Virus record (IMG/VR): IMGVR_UViG_3300048925_000156
Location: 1 to 24,852 of that record
Origin: a virus
Length of the DNA stretch: 24,852 nucleotides
Reading direction: 5' to 3' (one strand)
Below, piece after piece: positions 15,279 through 21,657 of the stretch (the first letter of the stretch is position 1; each line of letters begins with the position of its first letter). The position numbers were made by a program, and so were the translations under genes. A model generated the notes under the pieces. The model made no database searches and was not told the origin of the DNA. It worked only from the letters and a program-made list of their open reading frames with translations.

Positions 15279-15301
15279 AAAAAAACCCGCGCAAGGCGGG
15301 T
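15279..15301 (-). terminator. Intrinsic terminator-like hairpin upstream of tube gene
   Basis: On the minus strand ACCCGC pairs with GCGGGT (5-nt loop), followed by seven T. The T-run is followed by ATGCCCGC, the same wording as at 20037-20053. It lies between the antisense gene at 15369 and the tube ribosome binding site. Confidence 0.8.
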
Positions 15302-15368
15302 GATGCGTGACTTGAACTTCAAATCTGAACTAGGATCCACGGCATTTTTATAAAGGGAGCGCGACAAA

Positions 15369-15914
15369 ATGGATGCAGAAACTTGGAAACTAGTCGTTGA
15401 TATCTCGCAGGCTACGGCTGCGCTAGCTGGTGGGCTTTCAGCCATTTTCGCTGGATGGGCATTGCGGAGTACAAACAGCGCCAGGGCTGACGCTGTGCTG
15501 CTGGGGCAAGCAGCGCTGAACCTAGAACGATCCTATGAAGCCCTTTTCGGGGACGGATATGATGACAACAACCCAAGGTATGAACCAAATGATTGGCTGC
15601 TATCCGCGAGGCTTATTACTGACTTTGTGGCCGTGCAGAGAAAGATCAAAAGCAAGCTCACCAAACTAGAATGTCTCAGCCATGAGGAACACTGGCGAAT
15701 GCAGTTTGCGAAGAGAATAGATTCGCTAGAGCAAAAGAATTCAAATTACTTTCAAAACAGGACTGAACCTGTAGAAAAATTGGCCGTGCGCGCAGTTTAT
15801 TTGTTTGCCACTCCGAACCCAATCGGCAACCTAGAAAGACTACAGTCTCGCGATGTACAGCCTGCATCCGGGATAACAGCAGCATGGCCGAATGGAAAAA
15901 CCTATTCCACCTGA
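15369..15914 (+). CDS. Membrane-anchored protein of unknown function, accessory gene
   Basis: 181 residues, ATG 15369 nine bases after AGGGAG. One transmembrane helix is likely at residues 13-32 (SQATAALAGGLSAIFAGWAL), followed by RSTNSARAD and a soluble helical domain with Trp/Tyr/Phe-rich stretches (EPNDWLLSARLITDFVAVQ, EEHWRMQFAKRIDSL). The family is not recognised. It reads against the late operon and its stop lies 3 nt from the stop of the tail terminator gene at 15918. Codon use is more AT-rich than in neighbouring tail genes, as expected for an insertion. A single anchor plus cytosolic domain would fit superinfection exclusion or abortive-infection proteins, but that is only inference. 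Confidence 0.75.
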   Translation: MDAETWKLVVDISQATAALAGGLSAIFAGWALRSTNSARADAVLLGQAALNLERSYEALFGDGYDDNNPRYEPNDWLLSARLITDFVAVQRKIKSKLTKLECLSHEEHWRMQFAKRIDSLEQKNSNYFQNRTEPVEKLAVRAVYLFATPNPIGNLERLQSRDVQPASGITAAWPNGKTYST

Positions 15915-15917
15915 ACC

Positions 15918-16313
15918 CTAACCGGCGCGAAACCGGATGTTGACGTTGATTTGGTAGAAGCCCTCGAACTCGCCGGCGACCACTTGGCTGGCCTCCATGC
16001 ATTCAAGGTCGCTGGACATCCAGTAGGCGAAGTGCGCTTCGAGCGCGTCGGCCAGTTCATTGATGGCCTTGGTGCCGGTGCGCTCCCGGGCGAAGCACTG
16101 AATGCTGATCTGCCCAGGCTTGCGTGTGTGGGGTCGGTCGGCCATGCCAGCCATGAAGGCCGAAGCGTATTGAATATTCAGCCGGCACCAGAGGCCGGTA
16201 GCCGGCGGCGTGAACACTTCCGGTTGGTTCGGGTAATCGATCCGCGCCTGGTCAATGCCGGTGAAGTCAACCATGCGTCCAGTGATGAGCGCTCTGATCT
16301 GCTCGAAGGTCAT
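15918..16313 (-). CDS. Tail terminator protein, DUF4128-like
   Basis: 131 residues, starting MTFEQIRALITGRMVDFTGI and containing YPNQPEVFTPPATGLWCRLN, then RKPGQISIQCFARERTGT and AINELADALEAHF. This is the pattern of DUF4128/gpU-like tail terminators, which form a hexameric ring that stops tube growth and joins head to tail. ATG 16313 overlaps the previous stop by four bases. Position between the gp10-like gene and tube agrees. The C-terminus (FYQINVNIRFRAG) is a strand usual for the fold. Confidence 0.82.
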   Translation of the reverse strand: MTFEQIRALITGRMVDFTGIDQARIDYPNQPEVFTPPATGLWCRLNIQYASAFMAGMADRPHTRKPGQISIQCFARERTGTKAINELADALEAHFAYWMSSDLECMEASQVVAGEFEGFYQINVNIRFRAG

Positions 16314-16885
16314 TTGTAGGCCTCGGATACGCCGATGAACGCGAGGTCATAAACCCCGCCGGGCGCCTGCGTGGAATGCCCCAGTTCCAGCATCTCGCCG
16401 TAGGGGCTGTTCGTTTGGATGTAGATGACGGGAAACTGGCCCGATGCCTTGATGAGCATGCTCCCCTTGCTGATCGTTTCGCGGCCGGACGGGTCGATGT
16501 TGTCGGTCACGGTCATGTCGGGCGCACCGATCGATACCAGGTGACTGCCTCGGAACGTGCCGCCGATGTAGCCCTTCCCAGCCGCCTGCGCCTTGACGAA
16601 GTAGTTCTCTTGGCGCTCACGCTTGGTCAGCTTCTTGAAGGCCTTGCCATCGGTGCGCTCCGCGTTACGGGCGTCGACGTTCGCATCATAGGCGTCTGCC
16701 AGCGCCACGTTCTTCGTGCGCAGCGCCACGTTGGCCTGCCACAGGTCAGGGTTTCCCACCGGCGAGCGATTCACCACTTCCGTGAGCATGGCGGTCGCGA
16801 TGACGCGCGCCATCTGGGTGATGTCCTCGCCAGCCTGATCAGCGAAGTCCGTAAGGCTATGGCTCCAACCCGCCTTGTTCGTCAT
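16310..16885 (-). CDS. Neck protein, HK97 gp10-like (gpZ position)
   Basis: 191 residues from ATG 16885. Early helix MARVIATAMLTEVVNRSPVG followed by NPDLWQANVALRT is the usual pattern for gp10/gpZ-like proteins, where VN.(S/T)PV(D/G)TG.L...W marks the helix-to-strand joint. The later SPYGEMLELGHSTQAPGGVY matches the family's YA..LE.G.S.QAP.G strand. It should join preassembled tails to heads. ATGA overlaps at both ends tie it into a coupled neck block with its neighbours. Confidence 0.82.
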   Translation of the reverse strand: MTNKAGWSHSLTDFADQAGEDITQMARVIATAMLTEVVNRSPVGNPDLWQANVALRTKNVALADAYDANVDARNAERTDGKAFKKLTKRERQENYFVKAQAAGKGYIGGTFRGSHLVSIGAPDMTVTDNIDPSGRETISKGSMLIKASGQFPVIYIQTNSPYGEMLELGHSTQAPGGVYDLAFIGVSEAYK

Positions 16886-17244
16886 CAGACCTTCCTCAGC
16901 TGGATCTCGTAATGGGCGCCGGCCGGGTCGACTTGGACGTTAACCACGTCGAAATCGTTGATCTTGTGGCCAATGTCCGGAACCCCGCCGATCGTTTCGT
17001 TGGTCAGCGCGATCAACAACTGGTCGGCGGCCCGGATATTCACACCGTCGACCTGTGCAATCTTGAAGGCGTCGAACACACCCCGGCCGCTATAGGCGAT
17101 GACAACAGGGTCGCCCGCCACCTCATTGACCGGATCCCATGTTCCCGGCAGCGTCACACCACCGCTGAATGGCTTTACAGCGTCCGCCAGATCAGTGTCG
17201 AAGGCCTCAGCCAGATCCGCCTGAATTTCTTCACGTAGGCCCAT
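16885..17244 (-). CDS. Head-tail stopper-position protein
   Basis: 119 residues, ATG 17244 behind AGGTGA. It begins MGLREEIQADLAEAFDTDLA, then beta strands (VVIAYSGRGVFDAFKIAQ, INDFDVVNVQVDPAGAHYEI). Between adaptor and gp10-like genes this is the head closure/stopper slot. Homologues in Pseudomonas phages have at times been labelled glutamate 5-kinase, but nothing here resembles that enzyme. Size and fold pattern agree with a small beta-barrel stopper. The assignment rests mostly on gene order. Confidence 0.65.
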   Translation of the reverse strand: MGLREEIQADLAEAFDTDLADAVKPFSGGVTLPGTWDPVNEVAGDPVVIAYSGRGVFDAFKIAQVDGVNIRAADQLLIALTNETIGGVPDIGHKINDFDVVNVQVDPAGAHYEIQLRKV

Positions 17245-17247
17245 GGG

Positions 17248-17637
17248 TCACCTGTACACGTTGAAGCTGAAGCCGCTGGCACGCCATGGCGCGAGCAGGC
17301 CCAGCGCGAACTGGACGCCATCGGGCAGCGCGTTTGATTTTGTGGTGTCGATCGAGGCGAACGTCTTGCTGGTGGTCACCGATCCGGCTTTCACCGTCTT
17401 GGCCTCCAGCGAGCCCTCCATTTGCTGCTGGTACAGCTTTCCCTCAGAGGCGACAACCGCCAGCTCGGCGCCGGCCTGTTTCACCTCTTCTGGAATGGCG
17501 TCCATGTCGATCCCGACCAGGTTGAGCGAGGTCATATAGGCATTCGCCTGCAACACCGCCCGGGCCTTTTTGTCATCTGGAGCCCATGAAGCCCCGAGGA
17601 TGGCGTCAACGTCCGCCACGGTGATGTAGGTAGCCAT
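17248..17637 (-). CDS. DnaT-like / head-tail adaptor-position protein
   Basis: 129 residues from ATG 17637, seven bases after GGAGG; a longer open frame exists upstream but would overlap the preceding gene's stop region. The N-terminus MATYITVADVDAILGASW followed by DDKKARAVLQANAYMTSL matches the family named 'DnaT-like ssDNA-binding protein' in siphophages, although in this position it acts as the connector/adaptor below the portal. Helical N-half and LPDGVQFALGLLAPW C-terminal helix are consistent. I treat the DNA-binding name as historical. Confidence 0.72.
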   Translation of the reverse strand: MATYITVADVDAILGASWAPDDKKARAVLQANAYMTSLNLVGIDMDAIPEEVKQAGAELAVVASEGKLYQQQMEGSLEAKTVKAGSVTTSKTFASIDTTKSNALPDGVQFALGLLAPWRASGFSFNVYR

Positions 17638-17677
17638 CAGGCCTCCGCTTGAATGATTGGGGCCGAGACCCCGGGTA

Positions 17678-18259
17678 TTACGACTTAGGCAGTTCCGCGA
17701 CAGCCCTCTCCAAGGCGTCGAGCGAAGCATTGGCCCGGTACTGCACACCGGCAGCGTCGAGCTGCGCTTTGAGACCGGCGATTTTCTCGGCATTGTCGAG
17801 AGGCTCAGCCAGAGCCTTGAGGCGCGCTACTTCTGCACCGAGAGATTCGACTTCACCAACCAGCTCATCGCGCTTGGCCTTCAGGGCAGTGACGCCCTCA
17901 TGAATGGCGGTCAGCGCTTCGAACAGGCGAATCGGCAGCTCGCCGGCGCCAGGGTGCTCCAGCGGAGCATGGCCTTCAGCCGCTTCGATCAGCAGCACGA
18001 TGCCGTCGCGCTCTGCGTTCAGCTTGTCGATCAGCTCCTGCAGTGCTGCGCCTTCAGCACCGCCTTGGCCGCCGATCACCAGAGCCGGCGCGGGAGCAGC
18101 CTGCCGCAGTGTCACCTCGGGCACATCAACGGCTTCGCCTTCGCGATCTTCGGTGACATTCGCATCGACGATGCGCAAGCCGTGTTCTTTGGCCAGCGCC
18201 TTTACGTCTTCCCGGTATTGGTGAAACGGCCCGGGCAGATACCAGATTTTGTTGCTCAT
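17678..18259 (-). CDS. Coiled-coil protein with HeH/LEM-like C-terminus, capsid-adjacent
   Basis: About 193 residues. Two ATGs are in frame; the one at 18259 lies 8 bases from GAGG, better than the one at 18265. Residues 1-30 (MSNKIWYLPGPFHQYREDVK...) are a compact N-domain. Residues 110-155 form a coiled coil (ALKAKRDELVGEVESLGAEV). Residues 162-190 (LKAQLDAAGVQYRANASLDA...) match the HeH helix-extended-loop-helix pattern found at the C-termini of many phage head and neck proteins. It lies directly after the major capsid gene, so a head-completion or capsid-accessory role is likely. The exact function is unknown. Confidence 0.65.
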   Translation of the reverse strand: MSNKIWYLPGPFHQYREDVKALAKEHGLRIVDANVTEDREGEAVDVPEVTLRQAAPAPALVIGGQGGAEGAALQELIDKLNAERDGIVLLIEAAEGHAPLEHPGAGELPIRLFEALTAIHEGVTALKAKRDELVGEVESLGAEVARLKALAEPLDNAEKIAGLKAQLDAAGVQYRANASLDALERAVAELPKS

Positions 18260-18309
18260 GATCATGTCCTCGCCAAACCGGGCTCAAAGCCCGGCTCAGC
18301 AATCAGGGT

Positions 18310-19278
18310 TCACTTGGAGGCATCACCGATCAGAGCAACACCGGCGGTGTGCTTGATGCTGGTGGCGGTCTTGTCCCAGTTGGTGCCGGTCGCCAGCTCG
18401 GCGTCGGTCGGCGACTTGCCACCGGCGGTGGTATCCCAGGTGTAACCCTTCAGGCCGAGGCCAAAGGTGTAGTCGGTCTGCAGCGTGGTCTCGATGCGCT
18501 CCTTGCCGTTGGTGGTCTGGACGTTGCTGATGATGTCGCGGCCGTCGTGCACCATCGCTGCACCCTGCACCAGGGACAGAACGATTTCCTTGTTCGGTGT
18601 ACCGGTCTGCATCAGTGCCGGGGCGTCGGTGACAACCGAGATCTTGCCGAGAATGTCCACCACGCGGACGTTGCCGGCTTGGAACAACTGCTCACTGTTG
18701 GTGAGCGCCTGACCGACCAGCTTGTGGTAGGTCGTACCCTGCATGATCTGGGTGACCAGCGACTGACTCGCATCGCCGAACTTCGCGTGAGCGTTGTTCA
18801 GTGCGGCCTGGCTGATACCGGCGGTAGCGGACACGTCGTTGACGGCCGCTGCCTGGGCAGTGATGGCGGCGACCAGCGCAGCGATTGCCGTGTTCAACTG
18901 ATCCTTCAGCAGGATCTCGGCGAACGCACGCGATGCCACTTCGATGCCCTGCGCGGTTGGACGCTCCAGCCAGGTCATCTGCGATGGCTCGTAGCGGATA
19001 GGACCGAAGCCGCCGGCGACCTTGACCGAGGAGTTCTTGAGCTCGGTCAGGTCGGTGATCGGTGCGGTGCCATTGGTGGCGTAGCGATCGACACGACGCT
19101 GAGCGGCGGCCAGGGTCTGGAAGAACGACTCCTGAAGGAAGTCGCCGGTGAATCCATCAGGCGACAGCAGGATGGCGCCACGGCTGGCAGCGTTGAACGC
19201 CACCAGCATCTGATCCAGAGTCTCGATGGTCGCCGGCATTACGTATTCGTTGAAGACCTGCATTTGCGACAGGGACAT
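18310..19278 (-). CDS. Major capsid protein, Gp13-like
   Basis: 322 residues, ATG 19278 behind AAGGAA. Features of the Gp13-like major capsid group: MSLSQMQVFNEYVMPATIET, SFFQTLAAAQRRVDRYATNG, LTELKNSSVKVAGGFGPIRY, a helical Ala/Gln-rich stretch, then FQAGNVRVVDILGKISVVTD and LVQGAAMVHDGRDI. It comes straight after the scaffold gene. No capsid maturation protease gene is visible next to it and there is no obvious N-terminal delta domain, so heads are probably built around a separate scaffold that is then expelled. Confidence 0.88.
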   Translation of the reverse strand: MSLSQMQVFNEYVMPATIETLDQMLVAFNAASRGAILLSPDGFTGDFLQESFFQTLAAAQRRVDRYATNGTAPITDLTELKNSSVKVAGGFGPIRYEPSQMTWLERPTAQGIEVASRAFAEILLKDQLNTAIAALVAAITAQAAAVNDVSATAGISQAALNNAHAKFGDASQSLVTQIMQGTTYHKLVGQALTNSEQLFQAGNVRVVDILGKISVVTDAPALMQTGTPNKEIVLSLVQGAAMVHDGRDIISNVQTTNGKERIETTLQTDYTFGLGLKGYTWDTTAGGKSPTDAELATGTNWDKTATSIKHTAGVALIGDASK

Positions 19279-19290
19279 GAGTGATTTTCC

Positions 19291-20001
19291 TTATTTCTGA
19301 GGGAGGTCTGGGAACCGGCTCGCGATTGCGGCCTGTCGTTCCTCTTTGGTGCCGCCGATGTTTCCTTTTGCGGCCCCGCCGCCTTTCCCAGCACCGCCGG
19401 CCCCGCCGCCCGATGCCTTGCTGCCAGCGATCAGCGGGCCGAAGGCCGGATCGTTGGTGAATTCTGCTTTCAGCTCGTCCAGCGTTGCCGCCGAGAGCTT
19501 GCCGGCCGCGTCCAGCACGACGACGGTTGGCTTGCCGTCACGCTGCTCAACGCTGAGTCGGCGTTCGATGTGGGGGAGCAATGCCTTGGCGCTGCCAGGA
19601 ATGGCCAGAGTGGTCGCGATCTCGGTAGCTGTGCGGCCCACGGTCAGATCCCGGATCTGGCCTTGAAGGGTGATGTTGGTGCTTTCGAGTTGGCCGGTCA
19701 GCTCAGCTTCGCGGCGTGCGTACTTTTCGGACCAAGACTTTTCGAGCTCTTCGACGTTGCCGGACTTGCGCAGCGCCTCTTCGCGATCCAGTCGAGCCTG
19801 GTCCTCGGCGGCCTTGCGCTTCTCCGCCTCTGCCTTTTTCTCGTCCAGCAGCTCTTGGACTTTGGATTTCAGGCCGGAAACATCTTCCGGCTGTGGGAGC
19901 CCTTCGATGCCAAGGACGAACTTGCCGTCCTTCTCGACGTACAGGGCTTGGATGGATTCGTCGACGCCTTCGAGGCTGTCCAGTTGGAATTTCAAGGTCA
20001 T
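19291..20001 (-). CDS. Capsid scaffold protein
   Basis: 236 residues, ATG 20001 behind GGGAG. A small N-domain (MTLKFQLDSLEGVDESIQAL, FVLGIEGLPQPEDVSGLKSK) precedes a Lys/Glu/Arg coiled coil at about 45-120 (LLDEKKAEAEKRKAAEDQAR). A mixed domain follows (PGSAKALLPHIERRLSVEQR), then a Gly/Ala linker (SGGGAGGAGKGGG) and a basic C-terminus (EERQAAIASRFPDLPQK) that may bind the capsid protein. This layout directly before the capsid gene is typical of phage scaffolds. A terminator hairpin lies 44 nt upstream. Confidence 0.82.
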   Translation of the reverse strand: MTLKFQLDSLEGVDESIQALYVEKDGKFVLGIEGLPQPEDVSGLKSKVQELLDEKKAEAEKRKAAEDQARLDREEALRKSGNVEELEKSWSEKYARREAELTGQLESTNITLQGQIRDLTVGRTATEIATTLAIPGSAKALLPHIERRLSVEQRDGKPTVVVLDAAGKLSAATLDELKAEFTNDPAFGPLIAGSKASGGGAGGAGKGGGAAKGNIGGTKEERQAAIASRFPDLPQK

Positions 20002-20044
20002 TGCTGTCTCCCAGAGACGTAGTGCAGGCCCTGCCTGCGGGCAT

Positions 20045-20066
20045 AAAAAAACCGCCAGACGGCGGT
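20045..20066 (-). terminator. Intrinsic terminator-like hairpin upstream of scaffold gene
   Basis: On the minus strand ACCGCC pairs with GGCGGT around a 4-nt loop, followed by seven T. The adjoining wording GCGGGCATAAAAAAACC (20037-20053) is identical to 15271-15287 beside the tube gene. It would stop late transcription before scaffold and capsid unless overcome. Confidence 0.82.
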
Positions 20067-20120
20067 CGAATTAGTTGTGAATCTTTGCTGTTCACAGAAT
20101 CAGCCGAGGTCAGCTGGCAT

Positions 20121-20137
20121 GAATAAAATATTTATTC
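20121..20137. promoter_or_regulatory. Perfect palindrome, probable operator
   Basis: GAATAAA-ATA-TTTATTC is a perfect 7-bp inverted repeat with a 3-nt spacer. Its right half overlaps the predicted -35 of the HTH-protein gene. Position, symmetry and dimer-sized length suggest an operator, perhaps for the gene's own product. Being AT-rich, it stands out in GC-rich surroundings. Confidence 0.6.
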
Positions 20138-20162
20138 AAAAACAACAAAATGCCTGTATAGT
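20135..20162 (+). promoter_or_regulatory. Predicted promoter of HTH accessory gene
   Basis: TTCAAA (20135-20140) and TATAGT (20157-20162) are 16 bp apart, giving a reasonable sigma-70-type promoter. The initiation point would be near 20169, with a ~30-nt leader to ATG 20200 and GAGG at 20191-20194. Confidence 0.55.
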
Positions 20163-20199
20163 CTGGCGAAAACCTAGAACCAAATGAATAGAGGCCGCC

Positions 20200-20595
20200 A
20201 TGGCAGATCCAATCGCTCCTGAAAATCAAGCCGTTATCAATGCACCATCTTCTGAGGCGACCTTCAGCAAAACCACCGTCGCCAAACTAAATCTCACTCA
20301 GCTGCAGTTGACAGACGCAAAAGCCAGCATGATTCATGACATGTCCACACAACGACTAGAGCCAGAGGCGATGCTGGAAAAGATCATGCAGGTTCAAAAG
20401 GTTCAAGTAACTCTCGATACCCTGATCGACTCAGTCAGTTCGACTTCAACTCTCAACACCCCTTTCACTGATGCAGAAGCCCAAGGAATGCGCGATTTAA
20501 AGAAGGAGCATGACCTTACAGACCATCAACTGGCCACGATCTACGGAACAAACCAGACCAAGGTCAATCGGGTTCTCAATAACCAAACGAAGTGA
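20200..20595 (+). CDS. Small helix-turn-helix protein, accessory gene
   Basis: 131 residues, ATG 20200 five bases after GAGG. Residues 1-50 are Ala/Ser/Thr-rich and polar; 52-80 are helical (EAMLEKIMQVQKVQVTLDTL). Residues ~105-127 (DLTDHQLATIYGTNQTKVNR...) have classic HTH spacing, A-x3-G in the turn and V-x-R in the recognition helix. It is antisense to the head operon, 18 nt from the MuF stop, and has its own promoter with a palindrome over the -35. Autoregulation or control of phage genes is inference. Whether this short HTH suffices for DNA binding is uncertain, and the family is not recognised. Confidence 0.78.
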   Translation: MADPIAPENQAVINAPSSEATFSKTTVAKLNLTQLQLTDAKASMIHDMSTQRLEPEAMLEKIMQVQKVQVTLDTLIDSVSSTSTLNTPFTDAEAQGMRDLKKEHDLTDHQLATIYGTNQTKVNRVLNNQTK

Positions 20596-20613
20596 CTTGC
20601 TGGGAGCGCGAAC

Positions 20614-21657
20614 CTATAGCCCCACCAGCTCAAATGCCATCGGCTCACGTTCGCGCAGTTCTTTGAGGCTAAAAGTCTTGCCGTTGTCGTCAATGAACTT
20701 GTCCAGCGTCAGCTCACCTTTGCTGAACAGCGCATACCGGTTCGGCCCGAGAATGTCGCGCTGAAACGCCGCAGGTTGCCGAGCCAGCCATTCCTGATAA
20801 CTGGTCTTGCTAGACACCAGCGTTACGCCATAAGGGCCGATTGAGGGGCGAGTCGAACCCTTGATCTCGCGTGCAAACTCGTCCTTCAGCACGGGGATCA
20901 GCGTCGTACGGCAGCCCCAGTGATATGGCGGCTTCGGCCCATCCAGTGGGATCACCGTCTGGTCGACGCTCATGCAGAACAGCGTGGTCTTCGAGTCCAA
21001 AGTCGCCACCCTGCGCATTCCCGCGAGGATGTCGTCGTTCGCCTTCAGCGTCTCCACTCGCGCCGTACTGGCGATGTGGTTGGTCATGGTGCGAACCAGT
21101 GCGCCGGCCTGGTCCTGCTGCAACTGGTGAATGCTGGTCAGGCGCCGACTGATCTGCTGGCTGGTTTCGCCCAGGCTCGAACCGATCTGAATCTCGCCGA
21201 TAATCTCGGCAGCCTTCTTAGTTCCGAACTGGTCGAGCGCACCTCTGATACTGATGCGCTGGATGCCTTTGCGTGCTTCGAGCTGCAGCGGATCGGCCAA
21301 GGCTGCGGCGGAGATCATCTCGGCCGATGGCACATTGAGCCGAACCACCGCGCGGACCACTTTGCCCAGCATCGTCGCGTTGAACTGCGCCTCGTAGGTG
21401 GCGAACTCGCCGAGATCCAGCTGAGCGCGCCCTTTGAGGTCGTCGTAGATGCCCCGCAAGTCGCCCTGGAGCGTTTCTATCTGTGAGTTGTACCGACGCG
21501 TGCCGTAGGCACTCAATCCTTCAGAGACTCGAGCCTTGGCGGTCTTGATGGCTTTGCTGATGAGCGAAGCCACGCGCTTCAGGTTTCCGCCGGCGTACCG
21601 CTGAACGTAAATCTGGTGGCGCGTGGCAGCGTCCTCAAGAAAGCCCTCATTACTCAT
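20614..21657 (-). CDS. Minor head protein, MuF / SPP1 gp7 family
   Basis: 347 residues, ATG 21657 overlapping the portal stop by eight bases. Helical residues 1-200 are followed by the MuF signature at about 213-256: RRVATLDSKTTLFCMSVDQ then GPKPPYHWGCRTTLIPV. The Cys/His/Cys-containing D.KT..C...D......P..P..H..CR form is the family hallmark. MuF proteins are carried inside the head beside the portal and may be ejected with DNA. No toxin-like C-terminal domain is fused here; the ~90 residues after the motif are an ordinary tail. Confidence 0.9.
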   Translation of the reverse strand: MSNEGFLEDAATRHQIYVQRYAGGNLKRVASLISKAIKTAKARVSEGLSAYGTRRYNSQIETLQGDLRGIYDDLKGRAQLDLGEFATYEAQFNATMLGKVVRAVVRLNVPSAEMISAAALADPLQLEARKGIQRISIRGALDQFGTKKAAEIIGEIQIGSSLGETSQQISRRLTSIHQLQQDQAGALVRTMTNHIASTARVETLKANDDILAGMRRVATLDSKTTLFCMSVDQTVIPLDGPKPPYHWGCRTTLIPVLKDEFAREIKGSTRPSIGPYGVTLVSSKTSYQEWLARQPAAFQRDILGPNRYALFSKGELTLDKFIDDNGKTFSLKELREREPMAFELVGL

